In this document: positions 16,265-23,793 of the stretch, piece by piece
Layout: each line of letters opens with the position of its first letter
How positions within the stretch are numbered: position 1 is the stretch's first letter
Source of the DNA: Fusobacterium sp. DD2
GTDB lineage: Bacteria; Fusobacteriota; Fusobacteriia; Fusobacteriales; Fusobacteriaceae
NCBI RefSeq assembly: GCF_018205345.1
Contig: NZ_JADRHM010000010.1
Location: 1-46,524, forward strand
DNA length: 46,524 bases
Reading direction: 5' to 3'
Translations under genes and position numbers: made by a program
The notes under the pieces: generated by a model
The model's input: only the letters and a program-made list of their open reading frames with translations
Databases searched by the model: none
Told to the model about the DNA's origin: nothing

Positions 16265-17887
16265 TTATAGGTCTAGGAGTTCTTCTATTGTTTTTACTCC
16301 AAAATAGATTTTTTCATCTTCTGTTATAAGGGCAGGAACACTCATTATATTATATCTTTCTTTAAACTCTTTAAAGGCAAATACATCTATTATCTCAACA
16401 TCAATACTGCTATTTTCAATTGAGATTCTTTGTGCTCCCTGAACAAGCTCAGGACATTTATTACAACTTAAAGAGATACCAATTTTCCATCTCTTCTTTC
16501 CTGTAATATTTTTTATCTTCTCAGATGTTTCTGGTGATAGCTTTTGTCCAGGACCTGCTATATTATACATTGCAAGAATAAAGGAATTTAACTCATGACC
16601 ACTTGGAAGTGTTGAGTATTTTATTCCTCTATATCTATTTTCACTATCCAAAATTGTAATAGTAGGAACTTTATTAAGAGCTATATATTTTTCAAATTCT
16701 GGATTTTCTCCTCTGTTTAATACTTTGTATCTGATTTTATCAGAAGTAGAAGCAATCTCTAAAACCATCTCTTCCATATCTTTGGACAGGGAACTTTCTT
16801 TTTCTTTAATTACAACGATGTTAATAGAGGATTCAAACTTTTCGGCAATTTGTGAAAGTTGATTTTTAAGATTGCTATCTAAAAACTCTTCTGACTTATC
16901 TATAGTTTTAGAAGTAAGTGACTGATCCTCTTCTGGAGCAATATTATACTTCTCTCTTATAGCCTCAACATATTTTTCAATATTAGATGCAGCTTCAGCA
17001 CCATCAGAAACAGCTGTCACAAGTTGTCTTAATTTCTTAGGTCTTATATCTCCAGCAGCATATACACCTTGAATGTTTGTTTGAAGATTTTCATCAGTTA
17101 GAATAAATCCACCATTATCAAGTTTGACAATATCTTTAAACATATCACTTTGTGGCTTATAACCTATGAAGACAAAAATTCCAAAGAATTCACCATCTTT
17201 GACATTGTATTCAGTTATCTCTTTTGTCTTGTTATTGATAAATTTGGCACTTCTAAGCTGGATATCACCTTTTGCCTCTAATATCTCTGTATTAAATTTT
17301 ACCTCAATTTTTGGATGAGCAAGTACCTTATCAGCAATTGATTTGGCACAGGTAAACTCTGGCTCTCTTGCAATTACAGTAACCTTCTTTGCATATTTAG
17401 TTAAAAATATCGCTTCTTCTGCAGCAGCAAATCCAGCTCCAATTACAAATACATCCATTCCAGTGAAAAATTCACCATCACAAGTTGCACAGTATGCTAT
17501 CCCTCTTCCTTCAAATTCTTTTTCACCGGGGAATCCAAGTTTTCTAGGTGACGCACCAGTTGCAATAACAACTGAAAAGCTTTTATATGTACCTTTATTT
17601 GTAGTAACCTCTTTTATCTCTTTTGAGAAATCTACACGTTTTACATCTTCAGATATTATTTCGGTTCCAAAACTTAAGGCCTGTTTTTTTAATATCTCTC
17701 CATATGCACTACCTGTTGTTTGATAGATTCCTGGGTAGTTTACCACTTCATTGGTTACTGTAATCTGTCCACCTGGAATATTCTTTTCAATGATTAGAGT
17801 TTTAAGTTTTGCTCTTCCACCATATATACCAGCAGTTAGACCAGAAGGTCCCCCACCAATGACAATCATATCGTAAATTTTTTCCAT
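16265..17887 (-). CDS. Thioredoxin-reductase-like flavoprotein with C-terminal thioredoxin-fold module
   Basis: A 540-aa FAD/NAD(P)H disulfide reductase, the likely electron donor of the adjacent peroxiredoxin. Residues 1-310 form a thioredoxin reductase: FAD motif GGGPSG (11-16), redox pair CATC (133, 136), nucleotide site GAGFAAAEE and AAGDIRPKKL. Residues about 335-540 look like two thioredoxin folds, the second with CNKC (Cys475, Cys478). AhpF carries the same parts in reverse order (thioredoxin folds first). The start at 17887 has TTGGAGC upstream; an in-frame TTG within it is rejected. It lies 21 bp after the peroxiredoxin gene in the same operon. Confidence 0.92.
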   Translation of the reverse strand: MEKIYDMIVIGGGPSGLTAGIYGGRAKLKTLIIEKNIPGGQITVTNEVVNYPGIYQTTGSAYGEILKKQALSFGTEIISEDVKRVDFSKEIKEVTTNKGTYKSFSVVIATGASPRKLGFPGEKEFEGRGIAYCATCDGEFFTGMDVFVIGAGFAAAEEAIFLTKYAKKVTVIAREPEFTCAKSIADKVLAHPKIEVKFNTEILEAKGDIQLRSAKFINNKTKEITEYNVKDGEFFGIFVFIGYKPQSDMFKDIVKLDNGGFILTDENLQTNIQGVYAAGDIRPKKLRQLVTAVSDGAEAASNIEKYVEAIREKYNIAPEEDQSLTSKTIDKSEEFLDSNLKNQLSQIAEKFESSINIVVIKEKESSLSKDMEEMVLEIASTSDKIRYKVLNRGENPEFEKYIALNKVPTITILDSENRYRGIKYSTLPSGHELNSFILAMYNIAGPGQKLSPETSEKIKNITGKKRWKIGISLSCNKCPELVQGAQRISIENSSIDVEIIDVFAFKEFKERYNIMSVPALITEDEKIYFGVKTIEELLDL

Positions 17888-17908
17888 ATTATGCTCCAAT
17901 TCTTTTTC

Positions 17909-18469
17909 TTATAGTTTTCCTACTAAATCAATTGTAGGTTTGATAGTATCTGAACCTGGATGCCATTTAGCTGGACAAACCTCTCCATGTTCTGCAACAA
18001 ATTTTGCTGCCTGTAATTTTCTTAGAAGTTCACTTGCTTCTCTTCCAATAGAAGTGTCATGTACTTCATATGCAACAATAACTCCTTCAGGATTGATAAT
18101 GAAGCTTCCTCTTAATGCAAGTCCTTCCTCTTCTATTAATACTTCAAATTCTCTAGAAAGTTTTCCAGTTGGATCTCCTACCATAGGGAATTTAATTTTT
18201 TTAATTCTATCTGAGGTATCATGCCATGCTTTGTGTACAAAGTGAGTATCTGTTGAAACTGAGTATACTTCGCATCCTTCAGCTTTAAATTTTTCATAGT
18301 GTTCTGCTAAATCTTCCAGCTCAGTAGGACATACAAATGTAAAGTCTGCTGGATAGAAAACTACTGCTGACCATTTACCTAAAAGGTCCTTATCTGTAAT
18401 TTCGATAAAATTTTCATTTTGATAAGCTGTTGCTTTAAACTCTCCGATTTTCTTTCCTATTAATGCCAT
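17909..18469 (-). CDS. ahpC: AhpC-type 2-Cys peroxiredoxin
   Basis: Cytoplasmic peroxidase (186 aa) reducing hydrogen peroxide and organic peroxides. The peroxidatic Cys47 sits in DFTFVCPTE, and the resolving Cys165 is in GEVCPAKWHPG near the C-terminus, typical of AhpC. Length fits the family. The ATG has CGGAGGTAAC upstream, and a strong promoter lies at 18511-18539. The flavoprotein partner follows directly. This pair is the main visible peroxide defence in the window. Confidence 0.96.
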   Translation of the reverse strand: MALIGKKIGEFKATAYQNENFIEITDKDLLGKWSAVVFYPADFTFVCPTELEDLAEHYEKFKAEGCEVYSVSTDTHFVHKAWHDTSDRIKKIKFPMVGDPTGKLSREFEVLIEEEGLALRGSFIINPEGVIVAYEVHDTSIGREASELLRKLQAAKFVAEHGEVCPAKWHPGSDTIKPTIDLVGKL

Positions 18470-18510
18470 AATGTTACCTCCGTTTTTTGATTTGTTTTTA
18501 ATATATTTTG

Positions 18511-18539
18511 ATTATAAAACAATAAGAGGATAAAGTCAA
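18511..18539 (-). promoter_or_regulatory. Sigma-70-type promoter of the ahpC operon
   Basis: On the minus strand, TTGACT (18534-18539), 17 bp, TATAAT (18511-18516). It lies 42 nt upstream of the ahpC start and faces away from the promoter at 18573-18601. The spacer/-10 region TTATTGTTTTATAA is loosely palindromic. A PerR-like operator is possible but the match is weak. Confidence 0.8.
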
Positions 18540-18572
18540 TATAATTAATCAACATTAAATAAATTTTATTTA

Positions 18573-18601
18573 CTGACATAATTTCTAAAATATTGTATAA
18601 T
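18573..18601 (+). promoter_or_regulatory. Sigma-70-type promoter of the unknown 312-aa protein gene
   Basis: CTGACA (18573-18578), 17 bp, TATAAT (18596-18601). The -10 overlaps an in-frame upstream ATG at 18600. That rules the upstream ATG out as the start codon and supports the ATG at 18633. Confidence 0.75.
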
Positions 18602-18632
18602 GATAAATAAAGACTTTGTTGAGGGTAAATGG

Positions 18633-19571
18633 ATGAAAGATAGGAAAGTTATATTACTTACAAATGAAAATTTTGAAAAAGAGATACTTACTGTACTTAA
18701 AGATGTAGATACCTATTTTCTTATAGTTTTATATTTTGGAAATGACAGCAGTAAGAATTGGGAGCTTCTTGAAAAAACGAGAAAATATTTTTGGAAAAAG
18801 GAAAAGAATTTCTATTTAGAAAATGTAGTTATAATATCTGGTAGAGAATATATAGCAAATGATCTATTTGTAGAAGCTGTTATTACTCCAAATGATATTA
18901 TGACATTTGATTTTTTCTCTTTTGCTGAGGAATATGAGAATTTTGAAGGTAAAAGAATTGCTGAATTTGTAGAAAGAAATTTCCTAAGATTTAAGTATAG
19001 TTTTGATCTATATAATATGGAGAATCCCTGGATATATCAAAATAACGGGACAAATATTTTGAAGATAACAAATGGTTTTAGAAAGAAAATACTTAACAAT
19101 TTCCATAAGATAAAAAATATAATTCCAGAGATGATAATATCCTTTTTTGAGAAGGGGAACAATGAGAATCTGATTAGGATAATTAAACTAATTGGAGCAG
19201 ATGCTCAGCTAATAATTGCTTTTGTAAATAACTCTGAAGTAACATATAATAAAAGAGCAGATCTTTTTATTCATATTGACTCAGACGAATATGAAAAAAT
19301 TGGAACAGAGTTTATAAATGAATTTATAGATTGTAATGATAAGGAAAAAGGGTTAGAAGTTCTTAAGAACTTTTTTGAGATTCCTGATAAAAACTTTGAT
19401 GCAGATCTTTTTTATGATGAAGAGAAAGAGATAGATAGCAAAGAGGAAAAACATTATATGATGGAAGTAGAAGAGGGTTCATCGCTTAAGAGCTTTTATG
19501 AAATCAATGATAATACACTGCTATTTAATTATGGATTGAAGAAAAAATATATAATTAAAAAGACACTTTAG
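18633..19571 (+). CDS. Unknown cytoplasmic protein
   Basis: A 312-aa acidic protein with no signal peptide, no membrane segment and no motif I recognise. It opens with KDRKVILLTNENF, a strand-loop pattern like a Rossmann-type fold. The middle (IAEFVERNFLRFKYSFDLYN) and later parts look mixed alpha/beta, and the tail is rich in Glu and Asp. The start at 18633 has GAGGG 7 nt upstream. It is divergent from ahpC, with the two -35 boxes about 34 bp apart, so shared control by a redox regulator is conceivable. The stop codon lies inside the downstream terminator. Confidence 0.75.
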   Translation: MKDRKVILLTNENFEKEILTVLKDVDTYFLIVLYFGNDSSKNWELLEKTRKYFWKKEKNFYLENVVIISGREYIANDLFVEAVITPNDIMTFDFFSFAEEYENFEGKRIAEFVERNFLRFKYSFDLYNMENPWIYQNNGTNILKITNGFRKKILNNFHKIKNIIPEMIISFFEKGNNENLIRIIKLIGADAQLIIAFVNNSEVTYNKRADLFIHIDSDEYEKIGTEFINEFIDCNDKEKGLEVLKNFFEIPDKNFDADLFYDEEKEIDSKEEKHYMMEVEEGSSLKSFYEINDNTLLFNYGLKKKYIIKKTL

Positions 19572-19596
19572 ATTTTTATTCTAAGTGTCTTTTTCT
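19561..19596. terminator. Bidirectional intrinsic terminator
   Basis: AGACACTTTAGA (19561-19572) pairs with TCTAAGTGTCT (19580-19590), followed by a T-rich tract on the plus strand. The minus strand also continues into an A/T-rich stretch with TTTTT. It separates convergent genes and contains the last codons of the plus-strand gene. Confidence 0.85.
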
Positions 19597-19597
19597 T

Positions 19598-20551
19598 TTA
19601 TTTTACAAAGAATTTACCTTTAAATATAAGTTTTAATGTAATAAGTAAAAGCAATGCAATTAATATAGATGCTACAATAAACATTATAAGACCAATAGTT
19701 GAAACAATATCTCCTTTATACTGTACAAACATATGCATTCCAGTATTTGCCATAGATTCAAGACCGAATGAAAATGCCCAGAAACCTGTTGTAAAACCAT
19801 CTTCAATTACCCAGTAAAATAGTCTTACAAGAAAGAAAAAGTTAAGTAGTCCATATCCTATAAGCATTTGAGCAAATACATCAACTTTTCCACCATTTAT
19901 ACTCAGATAAGCTGCACATGCAACAAATGCTGGTGCAAGTTGAATTCCTATTACTGGTCTTATTTTAGATGCCAATTCTTCTGTTCTCAATCTTTGAAGT
20001 GTTACTGCTTCAAAACTAATCCATGAGAACATTCCAGCTCCAAAAAATAACATACCAAGTTTATCATATCCAAGTGCTCCTGCACCAATTGCACTTGCAA
20101 AACCTGCAGCAATAGTTGGCAGATAAATAACAGGAGTTGTGGCAGTTATAGAGTGAATTCCTCTCCACATTTCACCTGTATGATAAGAAGAAAAGATAAG
20201 TTGCCCTATTATTCCGCTAAAAATTAATATTTCTGCAAAAATTCTTGATAGTGGAATAACAGCTACTCCTAAAAGAATAGTTGTAATAGGGATAAGGCTT
20301 ATAAAGCAACCTTGAATTGGATTTTTTAACTCTGCATAAGCTGTATCTCCTCTATAAAATAATCTATAGATATATATTCCAATAAAGACAATCCAAATTG
20401 ATGCTGCCAATATCAGAAGTACCTCAGAAAATAAAAAAGGGACTCCAGCAGCTTTAGCTGCATATCTGTAGGCAAGTCCCAGACTAAATAATCCCAATGA
20501 AATACCAAAATAACTTGTTGGCATCATAAATGATCCTGATTTGTTTTCCAT
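19598..20551 (-). CDS. TehA/SLAC1-type anion channel (tellurite-resistance/dicarboxylate transporter family)
   Basis: Inner-membrane protein (317 aa) of the TDT family, with about ten hydrophobic helices in five pairs. Family-like features are the N-terminal PTSYFGISLGLFSLGLAYRY, the central YLPTIAAGFASAIGAGALGY and the late FWAFSFGLESMANTGMHM. Members carry small anions, dicarboxylates or sulfite, or act as channels; the substrate here is unknown. A clear promoter lies at 20594-20622, and AGGTGG precedes the ATG. It appears monocistronic. Confidence 0.88.
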   Translation of the reverse strand: MENKSGSFMMPTSYFGISLGLFSLGLAYRYAAKAAGVPFLFSEVLLILAASIWIVFIGIYIYRLFYRGDTAYAELKNPIQGCFISLIPITTILLGVAVIPLSRIFAEILIFSGIIGQLIFSSYHTGEMWRGIHSITATTPVIYLPTIAAGFASAIGAGALGYDKLGMLFFGAGMFSWISFEAVTLQRLRTEELASKIRPVIGIQLAPAFVACAAYLSINGGKVDVFAQMLIGYGLLNFFFLVRLFYWVIEDGFTTGFWAFSFGLESMANTGMHMFVQYKGDIVSTIGLIMFIVASILIALLLLITLKLIFKGKFFVK

Positions 20552-20593
20552 AATACCACCTATTTTTCATAATTTTATATAAATAACAGAGTG

Positions 20594-20622
20594 ATTTTAC
20601 TGCTACATCTAAAGTAAGTCAA
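20594..20622 (-). promoter_or_regulatory. Sigma-70-type promoter of the tehA-like gene
   Basis: On the minus strand, TTGACT (20617-20622), 17 bp, TAAAAT (20594-20599), 43 nt upstream of the start codon at 20551. Confidence 0.75.
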
Positions 20623-20711
20623 GAATTATTTGAATTTTATCGTGTCTTTTTTTTCACGATATAGTATACTTAATTCAAGAAGAGGTATTTGATTTTATAA
20701 GGAGGTTATCT

Positions 20712-20969
20712 ATGGACAATCAATTACTTGAATTTGCTAAAGAGCATTTTTATTATATCTTAATGGCATGTGGACTTTTAATTATCATTGGTTCAATATT
20801 TGATTGGAAGTGGATAACTAGGATATCATCACCTGTAAAATTTGGTGCAATTCGTACCTGGATTGAAGAAGTCTATGGAATTGAGGCAAGATATAGATTT
20901 GAAAGAGTCATTATCTTTATTTGTGGAGTGGTTATTTTTGTTGCAGGAATAATATATTGGCATTATTAA
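20712..20969 (+). CDS. Small two-helix membrane protein, Imm17-like
   Basis: An 85-aa protein with two hydrophobic helices (about 12-28 and 66-83) around a basic loop. The GSIFDWKWI after helix 1 and the short length resemble the Imm17 group of predicted immunity proteins, though no toxin gene is nearby. AAGGAGG lies 7 nt upstream of the ATG. It sits directly before the restriction-type endonuclease gene, about 120 bp away. The Imm17 link is a resemblance by eye, not a firm family call. Confidence 0.6.
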   Translation: MDNQLLEFAKEHFYYILMACGLLIIIGSIFDWKWITRISSPVKFGAIRTWIEEVYGIEARYRFERVIIFICGVVIFVAGIIYWHY

Positions 20970-21025
20970 CATCTCTTTCATTCTTTAGCACCTAAAAGAT
21001 TTTAAAAAATTTTGCTGAAAAATCA

Positions 21026-21045
21026 ATCCTCAAACGTTTAAGGAT
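21026..21045. promoter_or_regulatory. 20-bp near-perfect palindrome upstream of the endonuclease gene
   Basis: ATCCT-C-AAACGTTT-A-AGGAT: two half-sites with a single mismatched pair and no loop. It lies 43 nt before the endonuclease ATG. The symmetric, loopless form suits a dimeric repressor operator better than an RNA hairpin. No regulator gene is next to it. Confidence 0.45.
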
Positions 21046-21087
21046 ACAAAGGAGATATAAACAAAAAAATAATAGGAGGTTTTTATT

Positions 21088-22092
21088 ATGAGTATATTTG
21101 CTTTAAAAGTTTCAGAAGATATGAGAAATACTGTCTTCACATCATTAAAAGATGAAGGTATAGCACGTTTTACCTGGTCTTATGTAGAGGAAGGAAATCT
21201 TTTAACTATTAGGGAACAAATAAATAATAGTGGATGGAATAGTTTGAATAATCATCAAAAAGATTGTTGGAAAGCTAACTTTATGTTAAATATTCAACCT
21301 AATGACTATATTGTATATATTAATGTTCCTAGTTATGGAGAGTGTACTATTGCTCATGTTACTAGTGAGTATTTCTGGGGTTGGGATAAATATAAAATGG
21401 ACGGAAGCCATTGTTTACACATAGATAAAGATTCTATTCAAGTATTCAATAGAAATGATGAAGGGATACCTTCTAATTTATCTAGAAGATTCAAACTTCA
21501 AGGAAAATATTGGAAAATTTATTTAGAAAAGGAATTTGCCAAACTGGTTGATGATTTAAAAAAAGGAAATTTGAGTGGAAAAAATGCTACTCCTGAAAGT
21601 AGACTAACTAGTTGTATTAATTCTAACGTTAAACCATATTTAGCTAAAATTTGTGAAGAGCTACAAAAATTCCATACTGGAAAACATTTAGAAGAATTAA
21701 TTGCAAGTATATTAAGGAATATTCCCAATGTTGAAAATGTACAAATTAAATCAGGAACTTCAGATAAGGGTGGAGACATCATATTTGAATATAAAAACGA
21801 ACTAGGAGATATTTTAGGTTTTCAAAAAATTGAAAAAGTAGCTATTCAGGTAAAATCATATGAAGGTACTATTTCTAATACACAAGCTATAGAGGATTTG
21901 AGAAACGTATTTAATTATGATGATAAGATTACTACTGGCATTATCATGACTACAGCAACTCTAGTAGATGAAAACTTTGATAAAAAATTATCAGATTTAC
22001 AAGAGGAATTTCCTGAAAAAAATGTTTCCATTATCCATGGAAGTGATTTTGCTAATTGGATTCTAAAATATGGATATAGTAAAGAAAATTAA
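21088..22092 (+). CDS. Stand-alone restriction endonuclease-like protein (Mrr-type PD-(D/E)xK)
   Basis: A 334-aa predicted DNA nuclease. The C-terminal half has the Mrr-type fold: an N-cap Glu in GKHLEELIASIL (about 198-209), GGD (Asp230) in SDKGGDIIFEY, and QVK (Gln254, Lys256) in VAIQVKSYEG. GIIMTTATL and the end of the fold follow. Residues about 1-145 form a separate domain (NDYIVYINVPSYGECTIAHV, then a Trp-rich stretch) that resembles PUA/EVE-like readers of modified bases. With no methyltransferase nearby, a type IV enzyme cutting modified foreign DNA is the best inference. AGGAGG precedes the ATG. The accessory setting suggests lateral acquisition. Confidence 0.8.
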   Translation: MSIFALKVSEDMRNTVFTSLKDEGIARFTWSYVEEGNLLTIREQINNSGWNSLNNHQKDCWKANFMLNIQPNDYIVYINVPSYGECTIAHVTSEYFWGWDKYKMDGSHCLHIDKDSIQVFNRNDEGIPSNLSRRFKLQGKYWKIYLEKEFAKLVDDLKKGNLSGKNATPESRLTSCINSNVKPYLAKICEELQKFHTGKHLEELIASILRNIPNVENVQIKSGTSDKGGDIIFEYKNELGDILGFQKIEKVAIQVKSYEGTISNTQAIEDLRNVFNYDDKITTGIIMTTATLVDENFDKKLSDLQEEFPEKNVSIIHGSDFANWILKYGYSKEN

Positions 22093-22274
22093 ATAAAACT
22101 AATGGAGATCCAAATGATAGCAATTCTTATGAATCATTGGGAATTGTTGATTATTCAAAGTTTATTGAAAATCTGCCACTTGATAAATACTCCTTTATAG
22201 ATGGAGAATACATTGTAGTAGAATCATTGGAAAAAGATGAAATGAAAAGACTATACAATTTATTGACAAAATAA
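22083..22274 (+). pseudogene. C-terminal remnant of an unidentified gene
   Basis: Immediately after the endonuclease, another frame stays open for 63 codons and ends at TAA (22272-22274). The sequence is protein-like (SLGIVDYSKFIENLPLDKY, then EYIVVESLEKDEMKRLYNLL) but has no start codon with a ribosome-binding site; the only ATG is 10 codons before the end. It looks like the 3' end of a gene whose front was replaced when the endonuclease gene arrived. The family is not recognised. A frameshifted extension of the endonuclease is the alternative. Confidence 0.5.
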
Positions 22275-22298
22275 CAGAATAATGGAAGGGAAAGAATT

Positions 22299-22820
22299 AT
22301 GAAAATTGAACTAAAAAGATTAACAGAAGAATACAAAGATGAGTTAATATACATTTGTAATAATATAGACAGGAAATATTTATCAAACAGAATGCCAAAA
22401 CCTTATAAAGATTCAGATGCAGACTGGTGGCTGGATTATGTTGGGAAAAATGAGGGAAAAGATGGACTGTTTAGAATCATTGCTGTAGATGGGAAACTTT
22501 GTGGGATGATAAGTATTGAAAGAAGAGAAGATATCTATACCAAAGAGGGCTCTTTAGGTTATTGTCTTTTGACTGATTATTGGGGAAAAGGTATAATGAC
22601 TAAAGCAACAGAAGAGATTTGTAAATTAGCATTTAACCAACTGGATATTATTAAAATAATGGCAACTACCTTTAAAGATAATATTGGTTCAAGAAAAGTA
22701 ATTGAAAAAAATGGGTTTAAGTTAGAGGGTATAAGAGAAAAATCCATATACAAAGATGATATAGTCTATGATGAATACCTTTATGGAAAATTAAAAGATA
22801 ATAATAAAGCCTATTTATAA
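22299..22820 (+). CDS. GNAT-family N-acetyltransferase (RimJ/RimL-like)
   Basis: A 173-aa acetyl-CoA-dependent acetyltransferase. The acetyl-CoA core is seen as SLGYCLLTDYWGKGIMTKAT (the Q/RxxGxG/A-like loop is GKGIMT), followed by NIGSRKVIEKNGFKLEGIRE, the hallmark end of RimJ/RimL-type members. The acceptor is unknown (ribosomal protein N-termini, polyamines or antibiotics are known in the group). The ATG at 22299 has GGAAGGGAAAG upstream. A repeat copy begins 34 nt after the stop codon. Confidence 0.88.
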   Translation: MKIELKRLTEEYKDELIYICNNIDRKYLSNRMPKPYKDSDADWWLDYVGKNEGKDGLFRIIAVDGKLCGMISIERREDIYTKEGSLGYCLLTDYWGKGIMTKATEEICKLAFNQLDIIKIMATTFKDNIGSRKVIEKNGFKLEGIREKSIYKDDIVYDEYLYGKLKDNNKAYL

Positions 22821-22854
22821 TTTTAAGGCCAATTAGTAATCTGTCATAAAAGAA

Positions 22855-23050
22855 GAGGCTATTGCAAATTTGTAAAAGATAAAATTCTTAGCATTAGAAA
22901 TTCTTTCGTAATTTATGAAGCGAAACAGAATACTGAAAATTTGACTGTTTGAACGAAGTGAGTTTCAAATTTTCTTTCTGTAAGCAAAATAAATAGAAAG
23001 AATTGATAGCTTAGAGAATTTTATTTTTACCGTTTTATAAAAATAGCCTC
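22855..23050 (+). repeat. Palindromic ~200-bp intergenic repeat, copy 4
   Basis: The ends are GAGGCTATTGCA and AATAGCCTC. Same orientation as copies 1 and 3. It separates the convergent acetyltransferase and livF genes, 34 nt and 20 nt from their stop codons. CTCTTTT on the plus strand and CCTCTTCTTTT on the minus strand follow the stem. Confidence 0.9.
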
Positions 23051-23070
23051 TTTTGATATTATAGCTTATA

Positions 23071-23793
23071 TTATGCCCCTAAATAGGCTTTTTTAACATC
23101 TGGATTATGTAAAAGTTCTTTTGCTTTTCCTTCCATAGTGATTTTACCAGTTTCAATAACATAGGCATAGTCTGCAACTGAAAGTGCCATTTTAGCATTT
23201 TGTTCAACTAGTAAAATTGTAACTCCAGCCTCTTTAAGTCTTTTTATAACTCCAAATATCTCCTTTACAAAAAGAGGAGAAAGACCCATAGATGGTTCAT
23301 CTAAAATTAAAAGCTTAGGTCTGCTCATAAGAGCCCTTCCCATTGCAAGCATCTGTTGTTCCCCACCAGATAGTGTACCAGCCATCTGATTTTTTCTCTC
23401 TGACATTCTTGGGAAAACTTCGTAAAATTTAGCTCTATCTTTTTCCAGATTTTCAGGTGTATCATCTACTGTAAATGCTCCAAGTTTAAGATTATCTTTA
23501 ACTAATAGTTTTGCAAAAATTCTTCTTCCCTCTGGTACCTGAGCAATTCCTTTTTTGCAGATAAGATGTGATGGTGATTTAGTAATATCTTCTCCCTGAA
23601 ATCTTATCTTTCCTTTTTTAGATTGAATAAGTCCAGATATAGTCTGTAGAGTTGTAGTTTTCCCAGCACCATTTGCTCCTATTAAAGATACTACCTCTCC
23701 CTGTTTAACCTTTAATGAGATTCCTTTTAGAGCGTGAATATTATCATAATATACGTGTAAATCATCAATTTCTAACATATAATCTTTTTCCAT
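23071..23793 (-). CDS. livF: Branched-chain amino-acid ABC transporter, ATP-binding protein LivF
   Basis: One of two ATPase subunits of the Leu/Ile/Val importer, on the cytoplasmic face (240 aa). Walker A is GANGAGKTT (about 39-47), the signature is LSGGEQQML, and Walker B is LLILDEPSMGLSP. The short 240-aa form with VPEGRRIFAKLLVKDNL is typical of LivF as against LivG. It overlaps livG by one nucleotide (TAATG). It is the last gene of the operon, closed by a repeat copy. Confidence 0.95.
   Translation of the reverse strand: MEKDYMLEIDDLHVYYDNIHALKGISLKVKQGEVVSLIGANGAGKTTTLQTISGLIQSKKGKIRFQGEDITKSPSHLICKKGIAQVPEGRRIFAKLLVKDNLKLGAFTVDDTPENLEKDRAKFYEVFPRMSERKNQMAGTLSGGEQQMLAMGRALMSRPKLLILDEPSMGLSPLFVKEIFGVIKRLKEAGVTILLVEQNAKMALSVADYAYVIETGKITMEGKAKELLHNPDVKKAYLGA

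Noticed and set aside
18511-18539. PerR box in the ahpC promoter
   Set aside because: The palindrome TTATTGTTTTATAA matches the consensus only in part, and no PerR gene is in the window.
18600-18632. Upstream ATG as start of the unknown 312-aa protein
   Set aside because: It overlaps the -10 element of a good promoter and has no ribosome-binding site. The ATG at 18633 has GAGGG at the right distance.
20640-20659. TCGTG...CACGA inverted repeat upstream of the small membrane protein
   Set aside because: Only five pairs with a ten-base loop of mostly T; too weak to call a terminator or operator.
22103-22198. ORF starting ATGGAGATCCAA after the endonuclease
   Set aside because: Short, no ribosome-binding site and an unlikely composition. 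The alternative frame over the same DNA reads as a real C-terminal fragment.
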